Shown here in pieces: positions 26,781-33,968 of a DNA stretch of 64,000 nucleotides. The notes under the pieces are model-generated. The model was not told where the DNA came from. It did no database searches and was given only the letters and a program-made list of their open reading frames with translations. Origin of the DNA: JACDHG01 sp963811585 (GTDB lineage: Bacteria; Actinomycetota; Actinomycetes; Propionibacteriales; Nocardioidaceae). Within the stretch, counting starts at the first letter, position 1; every line of letters starts with the position of its first letter. Location of the stretch: the NCBI GenBank assembly GCA_963811585.1, contig CAWERR010000006.1, positions 496,001-560,000 on the forward strand, read 5' to 3'. The translations under genes and the position numbers were made by a program.

Positions 26781-27500
26781 TCAGACGTCCCCACCGAGGT
26801 ATGCGGCCTTGACCGAGGGGTCACCTTCGAGCTCTGCACCGGTCCCGGATCGGACGATCTCCCCGGTCTCCATGATGTGCGCGGTGTCGGCCCGCTTCAG
26901 CGCCTGAGCCGCGTTCTGCTCTACGAGCAGGACCGTCGTGCCCTGCTCGTTGATCTCCCCGATGATGGAGAAGATCTGCTGGATCAGCTTGGGAGCCAAC
27001 CCCATCGAGGGTTCGTCGAGCAGGATTAGCCTCGGCTTTGCCATGAGCGCGCGGCCGATCGCGAGCATCTGCTGCTCGCCGCCCGACAAGGTGCCTGCGG
27101 ATTGCGTGACGCGCTCTTCAAGGCGCGGAAAAAGTGTGAAGACGCGCTCGAGGTCCTTGGCCAATCCCGTGCCCTTGCGGTCCGTGCGGACGTAGGCCCC
27201 CATGTCGAGGTTCTCGCGAACGGTCATGCCCGGGAAGCAGCCACGACCTTCCGGGGACTGACTGATACCGAGTTTGACGCGCTCGTAGGACGGCACGTGG
27301 GTGATATCCGCGCCGTCGAACTTGATCGTCCCTGCGCGGACCTTTCGGAGACCGGAGATCGTCTTCAGCGTGGTCGTCTTCCCAGCGCCGTTGGCACCGA
27401 TCAACGTGGCGATACTCCCCGCTTCGACGCCGAAGGAGATGTCGCGGATAGCCTCGATGTGCCCATAGTTGACGCACAGGCCCTCGACCTCAAGAAGCAT
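26781..27500 (-). CDS. livF: Branched-chain amino acid ABC transporter, ATP-binding protein LivF
   Basis: One of two ATPases that power amino-acid import. The 239-residue protein has the Walker A GANGAGKTT, Q-loop ISQSPEGRGCFPGMTVRENL, signature LSGGEQQMLAIGRALM, Walker B LILLDEPSMGL and H-loop region LLVEQNA in place of the usual His. Gln-for-His is typical of LivF. The ATG at 27500 follows GGGAG and overlaps the end of livG by 11 bases. It is the last gene of livK-H-M-G-F. Confidence 0.93.
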   Translation of the reverse strand: MLLEVEGLCVNYGHIEAIRDISFGVEAGSIATLIGANGAGKTTTLKTISGLRKVRAGTIKFDGADITHVPSYERVKLGISQSPEGRGCFPGMTVRENLDMGAYVRTDRKGTGLAKDLERVFTLFPRLEERVTQSAGTLSGGEQQMLAIGRALMAKPRLILLDEPSMGLAPKLIQQIFSIIGEINEQGTTVLLVEQNAAQALKRADTAHIMETGEIVRSGTGAELEGDPSVKAAYLGGDV

Positions 27501-28266
27501 CTTCGTCAACTCCCAGGTAGGCGGCGACAACTGCCGGATTTTCGCGGATCTCATGTGGGAGTCCCTCGGCGATCTTCCGGCCGAATTCCAGCACGACGAT
27601 CCGGTCCGTGACGCCCATGACCAGGCGCATGTCGTGCTCGATGAGCAACACGGTGTAGCCGCTGTCGCGCACTCGTCGGATCAGGTCCATGAGCTTGCGC
27701 TTCTCAGCTGGGTTGAAGCCGGCGGCCGGCTCGTCGAGACAGAGCAGCTTGGGGTTGGTTGCCATTGCGCGTGCGATCTCGAGTCGCCGCTGGTGGCCGT
27801 AGGAGAGGTTTGCGGCAAGCACATCTGCCTGCTTCTCGATACCCATGAAGCGCAGCAGTTCCATCGCCTTGTCGTGTCCCTCGGACTCTTCTCGACGATG
27901 TCGAGGCGTCCTGAAGAGCGCGCCCAGCACACCAGTCTTGTGTTGGGCGTCCACTCCCACCAGGACGTTCTCGAGTGCGGTCATGACCTTGAACAGTCGG
28001 ATGTTCTGGAACGTGCGCGCGATACCGAGCTGGGTGATCTTGTGCTTCTTGATTTCGTTGAGCGACTGACCTTGGAAACGCACCTGTCCGGTCGTCGGTC
28101 TGTAGACACCCGTCGTCACGTTGAAGCAGGTGGTCTTGCCGGCGCCGTTGGGGCCGATCAACCCAAGGATCTCGCCCTCGTCTATATGGAAGGTGACGTC
28201 GTCGAGTGCGGTCACCCCCCCGAACCTGAGGGTGAGGGCATCAACTTCGAGCATGTGCTCAGGCAC
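27490..28266 (-). CDS. livG: Branched-chain amino acid ABC transporter, ATP-binding protein LivG
   Basis: The second import ATPase, 258 residues. Walker A is GPNGAGKTTCFN, the Q-loop region is IARTFQNIRLFKVMTALENV, the signature is LSYGHQRRLEIARAMA, Walker B is LLCLDEPAAGFNP, and the H-loop is LLIEHDMRLVM. I chose the GTG at 28266, which follows GGAGGAG by about ten bases and overlaps the livM stop. An ATG four codons later (28254) is the alternative but has no ribosome site. Confidence 0.93.
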   Translation of the reverse strand: MPEHMLEVDALTLRFGGVTALDDVTFHIDEGEILGLIGPNGAGKTTCFNVTTGVYRPTTGQVRFQGQSLNEIKKHKITQLGIARTFQNIRLFKVMTALENVLVGVDAQHKTGVLGALFRTPRHRREESEGHDKAMELLRFMGIEKQADVLAANLSYGHQRRLEIARAMATNPKLLCLDEPAAGFNPAEKRKLMDLIRRVRDSGYTVLLIEHDMRLVMGVTDRIVVLEFGRKIAEGLPHEIRENPAVVAAYLGVDEDAS

Positions 28267-29410
28267 GAGTTGTGTCCTCCTCCACGCCCTCTTCGAGCGC
28301 CTCGATCTCGTGTTCGAGCTGGCGGGCCTGGACGGTCCGCCGCGGTGGCAGGATGCCCTGCGGGCGGTACACGGCCAGCACCATGAGGACCAATCCGAAA
28401 ACAAGCACGCGCCATTCCTCAAAGCCGCGGAACCGCTCGGGCAGGTAAGCCACGATGACTGCCCCGAGCATGACGCCCCACCTGTTGCCCTGGCCGCCGA
28501 CCACGACGGCGGCGAGGAACAGGATCGATACCAGGATCGGGAACGACTGTGGGTTGATGAAGCCTGCCCCCTTGCCAGCGAACATCGCCCCCGCCAGCCC
28601 TCCCACGAAGGCCCCCATCGCGAACGCGAGCAGTTTGAACTTGAACGTCGGGACACCCATCAGCTCGGCCGCGTCCTCGTCCTCGCGGGTCGCCTCCCAC
28701 GCCCGGCCGACACGGCTGTCCTTGATCATCTTGTCGGCGATCAGCACCAAGATGATCACCGTCAGCACAAACCAGTAGTACGGGGTTTGGTCGAGCACGC
28801 CGAATTTGATGAAGATCGTGGTGTTGTCGAGATCGACGAGCGGCACTCCCGACTCCCAGCTGATGTGTGGTATCTCGAAAAGCTCGACGCTCGGCGGCCG
28901 GTCGATCTTCGAGATGCCGGCCGACCCACCCAACCAGTCGGAGTTGACGGCGCTGAGCCGAATGATTTCGCCGAAGCCGAGCGTCACGATCGCGAGGTAG
29001 TCGCCCCTCACTCGGAGCGTGGGCGCACCAAGCAACACGCCGGAGACCATCGTGACGACGACCGCAATGGGGATGACCAACAGGAACGGGAGGCTGGCGT
29101 GCTCCGACGTCAGGACTCCCACGGTGTAGGCGCCCACGGCGTAGAAGCCGACGTAACCCAGGTCGAGCAGACCGGCATAGCCCACCACGATGTTCAGACC
29201 CAGCGCCGCCATCACGTAGACCGCGACAATGAACAGGACCCCCCCGAAGTCGGTGTCGGGGGTTGAGAGGAACGGCGGGTCGAGGATCGGGAGCGCATAG
29301 GCGAGCGCCGCGGCAAACACCATGAAGGAGATCCTGACCGACTTGGGTAGATCAGCCATCCGGTCGCGGAACCCCACCTTGACGTGAGATCGCTTCGTCG
29401 TGCTCGTCAT
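28259..29410 (-). CDS. livM: Branched-chain amino acid ABC transporter, permease LivM
   Basis: One of the two membrane subunits, 383 residues. There are about ten hydrophobic segments, with the family block GLNIVVGYAGLLDLGYVGFY and the EAA-like cytoplasmic loop SRVGRAWEATREDEDAAELM that contacts the ATPase. The C-terminus is charged (QLEHEIEALEEGVEEDTTRA). The ATG at 29410 overlaps the livH stop by ATGA. Confidence 0.93.
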   Translation of the reverse strand: MTSTTKRSHVKVGFRDRMADLPKSVRISFMVFAAALAYALPILDPPFLSTPDTDFGGVLFIVAVYVMAALGLNIVVGYAGLLDLGYVGFYAVGAYTVGVLTSEHASLPFLLVIPIAVVVTMVSGVLLGAPTLRVRGDYLAIVTLGFGEIIRLSAVNSDWLGGSAGISKIDRPPSVELFEIPHISWESGVPLVDLDNTTIFIKFGVLDQTPYYWFVLTVIILVLIADKMIKDSRVGRAWEATREDEDAAELMGVPTFKFKLLAFAMGAFVGGLAGAMFAGKGAGFINPQSFPILVSILFLAAVVVGGQGNRWGVMLGAVIVAYLPERFRGFEEWRVLVFGLVLMVLAVYRPQGILPPRRTVQARQLEHEIEALEEGVEEDTTRA

Positions 29411-30402
29411 GCGCGTGCCTTCCCGAGCGATTCGCCCAGCAGCCCCGTGGGCCGGAACAACAAGATCAGGATGAGGAGGACGAACGCAACAACATCCTTC
29501 CACTGCGTACCGATGAGGGCCGAACCCCAGTTCTCAGCGACGCCCAGGACGAGCCCGCCGAGGAGCGCGCCTCGCAGGTTGCCGATACCGCCCAACACAG
29601 CTGCGGTGAACGCCTTGATGCCGAGCCCGAAGCCGGTGTCGAACCGGGTCGCTCCGATGCGGATCATGTAAAGGGTGGCGGCCGCTCCGGCCATGATCCC
29701 GCCGAGGAGGAAGGTGAGCTGAACGGCGCGGGTGGAGTTGACGCCCATCAGAGCTGCCGACTCCGGGTCCTGGGCAACTGCTCGGATCCCGCGGCCGAGC
29801 CGGGAGCGGCGGACGAACTGGTCGAGCATCACCATCATGATCAACGCAGACCCGATCACCAAGATGTCGATCGTGGTCACCGCATAGTCGCCGATGGTAA
29901 AGACGTCCTTCCGGGTGATGTCCACGGGGAAGCCGGTGGTGTCACGAGATCGGCGAACGTAGCGTTGAACATTGTCGTCGAGCCCGAGGAACTTCGTGAT
30001 CTCGCCACGCAGGCCCATCGCCTCAGCGAGGACGAACGAGGCGCCGATGCCTGAAATCAGGGTGACCAGTTTTGGTGCCCCACGTTTGAGCAGCGGCCGA
30101 TAGGCAAAGCGTTCGAGGAGCAGAGCGATTGAGCCTGAAACCGCCATCGCGACGACGAGTGCGACGGCCAGCATGCCGATCACCGCGCCGGTGCTACTGC
30201 CGGGGGTGCCGCCCAGGAAGTAGAGCGTCCACACGACCGCGAAGGTGCCGTACATGAAAACTTCGGAGTGGGCGAAGTTGATCAGCTGCAGGACGCCGTA
30301 CACCATCGTGTATCCCAAGGCGATCAGAGCGTAGACCGATCCGAGAGCAAGGCCAGTGATGGTTAGCTCGAAGAAGTTGTCGAAGAGGAAAGCGAAATCC
30401 AC
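29407..30402 (-). CDS. livH: Branched-chain amino acid ABC transporter, permease LivH
   Basis: The second membrane subunit, 331 residues with about eight hydrophobic segments. GLALGSVYALIALGYTMVYG, then LINFAHSEVFMYG and the coupling-loop block SRLGRGIRAVAQDPESAALM, are diagnostic of the family. AAGGGAG lies about six bases before the GTG at 30402. A strong hairpin separates it from livK upstream. Confidence 0.93.
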   Translation of the reverse strand: MDFAFLFDNFFELTITGLALGSVYALIALGYTMVYGVLQLINFAHSEVFMYGTFAVVWTLYFLGGTPGSSTGAVIGMLAVALVVAMAVSGSIALLLERFAYRPLLKRGAPKLVTLISGIGASFVLAEAMGLRGEITKFLGLDDNVQRYVRRSRDTTGFPVDITRKDVFTIGDYAVTTIDILVIGSALIMMVMLDQFVRRSRLGRGIRAVAQDPESAALMGVNSTRAVQLTFLLGGIMAGAAATLYMIRIGATRFDTGFGLGIKAFTAAVLGGIGNLRGALLGGLVLGVAENWGSALIGTQWKDVVAFVLLILILLFRPTGLLGESLGKARA

Positions 30403-30429
30403 GTTTCTCCCTTGTCAGCCGACCTGGGA

Positions 30430-30469
30430 CGACGCTGCGGCCGGGAGACTCCCCCCGGCCGCAGCGTCG
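30430..30469 (-). terminator. Intercistronic hairpin between livK and livH
   Basis: Perfect 16-bp GC-rich arms at 30430-30445 and 30454-30469 enclose an 8-base loop. It stands 29 bp after the livK stop and 27 bp before the livH start. It likely stabilises the livK message or partly stops transcription, so that the binding protein is made in excess over the permease. Confidence 0.7.
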
Positions 30470-30498
30470 CGCATGTCTGGATCAGTCGATTTCGAACG

Positions 30499-31644
30499 TC
30501 ACACGATCTCCTGGTCGAGGACGATCTCGCCACCCTCGACGATGTAGGCGTAGATGACGACCTCGGCGATCTCTCCGGTGTCGTCGAACAAGATGTGCTT
30601 GGTCATCCCGTCCTCGTCGTAGCCGTTGACGAACTCGAGCAGGGACTCACGGTCTTCGTTGCCGTCCGCAATGCCATCCAGCAGAACCGTCGCGGCATCG
30701 TAGCCCTCGGCGGAGTAAGTGCCCACCTCGGCGCCGTCGTTGACCTCGGAGTACTTCGCGGTGAACGCCTCGTCTGCGGGTCCACAGGGGCACGTCAGCC
30801 GGGCGCCTTCGGCCGCGGCGACGCCGGCGTTCTCAACGAATCCGGGGTCCTTCGAACCGTCACCGGACACGAACATGCCAGCCCAGCCGCCCGCCTTGAG
30901 CTGCTTCGCGAGCAGCCCAGCCTCGGCGTAGTAGCCGGCAAACCAGAGCGCGTCAGCACCGGACGCTTTCACCTTCGTGACCGTCGCCGAGAAGTCCGTC
31001 TGCTTCTGCTGCACCGTGTCGGTGTCGATCACCAGGTCGCCGAGTTCGCTGTCGACAGCCTCGCCGATGTACTTGCCGTACTCCGATGCGTCGTCGACGA
31101 CGAAGACCTTGGTCGCACCAAGGGTCTCGCTGATGTACTTCGCGGCAGCGGGTGCCTGGGTGGCGTCGTTGCCGAGCAGACGGTGGAACGTGTCCCAGCC
31201 GTTCTGCGACAGGTCGGGCTGGGTGGCCGACGCCGAGACCGTGACCAGGCCGGCCTCGCTGAAGCTTTCGCCGGTGGCCGCTGTCTCACCAGAGAATGTC
31301 GGGCCGATCACGCCGACGATCTGGTCGTCGTTGATGATCTCGGTCACCAGCGGGGTGGCCTTCTCAGGGTCACCCTGCGAGTCGAAAAGCTCGAGGCTGA
31401 CATTGCATTCTGGGTTTCCCTCGTTGTACTCCTCAAGCGCGACGTTGGCGCCGTTGGAGATGTTGATGCCGAGGTTGGCGTAGTCGCCGGTTTGCGGGCC
31501 GAGGAAGGCGAGCTTGAGGTCGCAGGCCTCTCCGCCGCTTCCGTTGTCGCCGTCGTCGTCGTCAGTAGTGCCACACGCTGACAGCAGTAGACCTATGGCC
31601 GCCACTGTCGTCACTGCGCGCCAGGTTCGGGATGTGCGGGACAT
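30499..31644 (-). CDS. livK: Branched-chain amino acid ABC transporter, substrate-binding lipoprotein
   Basis: The extracellular periplasmic-binding-type receptor of the import system, 381 residues. A signal peptide (SRTWRAVTTVAAIGLLLSAC) ends in a lipobox, LSAC, so the protein is lipid-anchored. An acidic linker (TTDDDDGDNGSGG) follows. The type I binding fold is seen in LKLAFLGPQTGDYANLGINI, QIVGVIGPTFSGETAATGES and KVFVVDDASEYGKYIGE. Ligand specificity for Leu/Ile/Val is inferred from family and operon. GGAGGG precedes the ATG at 31644. Confidence 0.93.
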   Translation of the reverse strand: MSRTSRTWRAVTTVAAIGLLLSACGTTDDDDGDNGSGGEACDLKLAFLGPQTGDYANLGINISNGANVALEEYNEGNPECNVSLELFDSQGDPEKATPLVTEIINDDQIVGVIGPTFSGETAATGESFSEAGLVTVSASATQPDLSQNGWDTFHRLLGNDATQAPAAAKYISETLGATKVFVVDDASEYGKYIGEAVDSELGDLVIDTDTVQQKQTDFSATVTKVKASGADALWFAGYYAEAGLLAKQLKAGGWAGMFVSGDGSKDPGFVENAGVAAAEGARLTCPCGPADEAFTAKYSEVNDGAEVGTYSAEGYDAATVLLDGIADGNEDRESLLEFVNGYDEDGMTKHILFDDTGEIAEVVIYAYIVEGGEIVLDQEIV

Positions 31645-31682
31645 TGACCCTCCGTCATGAGCAAGAAACCGACCCGCGCCGT

Positions 31683-31730
31683 GCGGGGTCAGGTTGAGTG
31701 CTGGCGAATCTAGCAGTTGACCTGACCCGC
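31683..31730. promoter_or_regulatory. Inverted repeat upstream of livK
   Basis: Arms at 31683-31697 and 31717-31730 pair (GCGGGGTCAGG with CCTGACCCGC, one bulged G) about 40 bp upstream of livK. A TAGATT hexamer lies in the spacer on the minus strand. It could be an operator for an amino-acid-responsive regulator or a leader hairpin. Confidence 0.4.
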
Positions 31731-31832
31731 ATCGAGGATTTGACCAGGCAGAGAAGTCACGTCGTTGCCAATTCGTAACCAACGAGTGCACTCATTGCGA
31801 CATGTTGGCGGTGGGGTTCTCCCGCTCTGGGC

Positions 31833-32435
31833 TTATCTGGTGACATCAAGGCCATGCGTCACCACACCCTCCGCGACCTGGCGCATCGACAGCCGCAGAT
31901 CCATGGCGGTCTTCTGGATCCACCGGAACGCCTCGGGCTCACTGACGCCCAGGGCCTCCTGGATGATGCTCTTGGCACGGTCGACCAGTTTTCGGGTTTC
32001 GAGGCGCTCGGAGAGGTCGACGACCTCGGCCTCCAGCTGCTGCAGCTCGGCGAAACGCGAGCGTGCCATCTCGATCGCAGGCACGAGGTCGCCGGCGCTG
32101 AACGGCTTGACCAGGTAGGCCATGGCCCCGGCCTCACGGGCCCGCTCCACGAGCTCACGCTGGCTGAACGCCGTCAAGATAACGACGGCGGCCAGCCGTT
32201 GCTCGGCGATCCTTGCGGCCGCAGAGATGCCGTCGAGCTTTGGCATCTTGACGTCGAGGACTGCCAGGTCAGGACGCAGCTCCTCGACGAGCTCAACCGC
32301 TCGCAGGCCGTCGCTGGCTTGGCCTACGACGACGTACCCCTCCTCGGCCAGCATCTCCGCAAGGTCGAGCCTGATGAGCGCCTCGTCCTCCGCGATCACG
32401 ACCCGCGGACCCGACGCGTCGCCTGGTGTGCTCAC
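31833..32435 (-). CDS. Response regulator with ANTAR RNA-binding domain (PdtaR-like)
   Basis: A 200-residue regulator that acts by antitermination on RNA when phosphorylated. The receiver domain reads RVVIAEDEALIRLDLAEMLA, with phospho-acceptor Asp61 in LAVLDVKMPKLDG, Thr in VVILTAFSQ and Lys in YLVKPFS. After a coiled coil (ELQQLEAEVVDLSERLETRK) comes ANTAR: KLVDRAKSIIQEALGVSEPE and FRWIQKTAMDLRLSMRQVAE. It corresponds by position and order to Rv1626 of M. tuberculosis. Its sensor kinase is not in the window. The GTG at 32435 follows TAGCCT by seven bases and is probably leaderless. Confidence 0.92.
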   Translation of the reverse strand: MSTPGDASGPRVVIAEDEALIRLDLAEMLAEEGYVVVGQASDGLRAVELVEELRPDLAVLDVKMPKLDGISAAARIAEQRLAAVVILTAFSQRELVERAREAGAMAYLVKPFSAGDLVPAIEMARSRFAELQQLEAEVVDLSERLETRKLVDRAKSIIQEALGVSEPEAFRWIQKTAMDLRLSMRQVAEGVVTHGLDVTR

Positions 32436-32437
32436 GG

Positions 32438-32464
32438 TTGGAAGGCTATCTGGCTCCCTATACT
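32438..32464 (+). promoter_or_regulatory. Probable tRNA promoter
   Basis: TATACT at 32459-32464 is a near-consensus -10 element. TTGGAA at 32438-32443 is the best -35, with a short 15-bp spacer. Transcription would start near 32471, 40 bases before the tRNA. Confidence 0.5.
32443..32448 (-). promoter_or_regulatory. -10 element of a leaderless promoter (ANTAR regulator)
   Basis: TAGCCT on the minus strand ends seven bases before the GTG at 32435. It overlaps the divergent promoter of the tRNA gene, so the two may compete for polymerase. Confidence 0.5.
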
Positions 32465-32510
32465 GTGGCGCGTTGGATGCTGGCCGCCCGTGGCCGGTAG
32501 ACGACCCTAC

Positions 32511-32587
32511 GCCCTGGTAGTCCAACCGGCAGAGACAATGGTCTCAAACACCATCCAGTGTGGGTTCGAATCCCACCCAGGGCACCA
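32511..32587 (+). tRNA. tRNA with anticodon CAA (Leu), short variable arm
   Basis: A full cloverleaf is present. The 7-bp acceptor stem is GCCCTGG with CCAGGGC, the discriminator is A, and CCA is encoded. The D-arm has a 3-bp stem GTC/GAC and the loop CAACCGGCAGA. The anticodon stem ATGGT/ACCAT encloses loop CTCAAAC (anticodon CAA, reads UUG). The T-arm is GTGGG-TTCGAAT-CCCAC. The GGCAGA D-loop and discriminator A are leucine-like, but the variable region is only five bases (CCAGT), whereas leucine tRNAs normally carry a long arm. Confidence 0.85.
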
Positions 32588-32603
32588 TCTACTCATTGCC
32601 AGG

Positions 32604-32664
32604 TCCGGTTGGAACATGGATGCAGTTTCAGCGCGCTATGTAGTGCAACTTTGTTCCAACTGGA
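32604..32664. repeat. Spaced inverted repeat downstream of the tRNA
   Basis: TCCGGTTGGAACA (32604-32616) and TGTTCCAACTGGA (32652-32664) pair over 13 bp with one G-T, 35 bases apart. It lies between the tRNA and the convergent nagZ end and may act as a shared terminator or processing structure. Confidence 0.5.
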
Positions 32665-32670
32665 CTCACA

Positions 32671-33942
32671 TCAGCAGGTCGGCAGCTGCTTCGCGGCCTG
32701 GTAGAGCCCCAGCTGTTGCTTTAGCCGCAGCACGCGCCCCACCGACTCATTGAGCCTTCTCGTAGTGATCCGGCCATCACGGACCGCCTCGACGATCCCC
32801 CGCACGGCTTCGCGTGGCTGCGGAGGCATGAGCAGCATGTCCACACCGGACTTGATCGCGCGTACCGCGATCGAGCGAGAGCTCCCCCAGCTCGTGATGC
32901 CACCCATGTTGAGCGCATCCGTGATGATGACGCCGTCGAAACCGAGACGATCACGAAGCAATTGCTGCGTGAGCCGCGGCGAGATGGTTGCCGGACGGCC
33001 ACTGGGGTCGAGAGCGGGGAACGCCAGGTGCCCGGTCAGGATCAGGTCGACGCGGCTCTCCACTGCGCGGGCGAACGGCGGAAGATCGGTCTGCCGCCAG
33101 CCAGGGAGCGATGCGTGGATGACGGCGGTGCTGAGGTGGCTGTCTGTGCTCGTCGATCCGTGGCCCGGGAAATGTTTGGCCGCCGCTGCAACGCCGCCCT
33201 CGTGGTAGCCGCAGACCTGCGCTCGCACCAGCTTCGCTGCGACGTCCGGGTCCGTGGAGAAGGAGCGGCTGCCAATCACACCGCCCAGCCCCACCGTGTT
33301 CACGTCGGCGACAGGGGCGAGATCCACGTTGATGCCGACGTCGTCCAACGCCCGGCCTGTTGAGCTGGCGGTGCGGCGAGCCAGCTGCGCGTCGCCGCCG
33401 AACTCGGCGCCAGCGGGTACGTCGCTCGTGCCTGGCAGGCGGGTGACCAAGCCGCCCTCCTGGTCCGTCATGATCAGGAGAGGCTCTCCCCCGGCCCGCG
33501 CGAGGCGCTGCGCCTCCGCCGACATCTCCCGGATCTGGTCGGTGCTGGCCACGTTGGGCTCGAAGTAGATCAGGCCGCCCGGGCGCAAGGTCTCGATCAG
33601 CTGGCTGGGCGCAGTGGTGCCCGAGAACGCCACGACCAGGAGCTGACGCGCCCGGTCGCGCACCGTCATCGCGCGGACGCGCGCCGAGACAGCGTCACGA
33701 CTTGAGGGGGGATTCGGGCTGGTGGGCGGACTGCTCGACTCGGTCGGAGAGCTGGCCGTCGAGGCTGGCGAGGTGGCAGCGCTGGTGCCTGCCGACTCTG
33801 AGTCCGTCGCCGGACCAGAGGTTTGGTCTGCGGAGGTGGGGTCGGCGGTCGCGGGAGCTGCTGCCTCGGGGCTGTCGGAGCACGCCACGGTCAGGGCAGC
33901 GACGAGGATCGCCGCAGCCAGCTTGTGCGGCATACCTCCCAT
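32671..33942 (-). CDS. Glycoside hydrolase family 3 beta-N-acetylhexosaminidase, lipoprotein
   Basis: A NagZ-like enzyme of 423 residues that removes GlcNAc from cell-wall fragments. The signal LAAAILVAALTVAC gives a lipobox, TVAC. A linker of about 60 residues, mostly Ser, Thr, Ala and Pro, spans the wall. In the GH3 domain, LIMTDQEGGLVTRLPG binds substrate, KHFPGHGSTSTDSH carries the His/Asp general-acid dyad of NagZ, and VIITDALNMGGI holds the nucleophile Asp. The ATG at 33942 is six bases after TACACT (33949-33954), so this start is preferred over the ATG three codons inside. Confidence 0.9.
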   Translation of the reverse strand: MGGMPHKLAAAILVAALTVACSDSPEAAAPATADPTSADQTSGPATDSESAGTSAATSPASTASSPTESSSPPTSPNPPSSRDAVSARVRAMTVRDRARQLLVVAFSGTTAPSQLIETLRPGGLIYFEPNVASTDQIREMSAEAQRLARAGGEPLLIMTDQEGGLVTRLPGTSDVPAGAEFGGDAQLARRTASSTGRALDDVGINVDLAPVADVNTVGLGGVIGSRSFSTDPDVAAKLVRAQVCGYHEGGVAAAAKHFPGHGSTSTDSHLSTAVIHASLPGWRQTDLPPFARAVESRVDLILTGHLAFPALDPSGRPATISPRLTQQLLRDRLGFDGVIITDALNMGGITSWGSSRSIAVRAIKSGVDMLLMPPQPREAVRGIVEAVRDGRITTRRLNESVGRVLRLKQQLGLYQAAKQLPTC

Positions 33943-33948
33943 GCAGCG

Positions 33949-33954
33949 AGTGTA
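33949..33954 (-). promoter_or_regulatory. -10 element of a leaderless promoter (GH3 lipoprotein)
   Basis: TACACT on the minus strand ends six bases before the ATG at 33942. This resolves the start between two nearby ATG codons. Confidence 0.45.
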
Positions 33955-33968
33955 GGCAGCCGCAGTCG

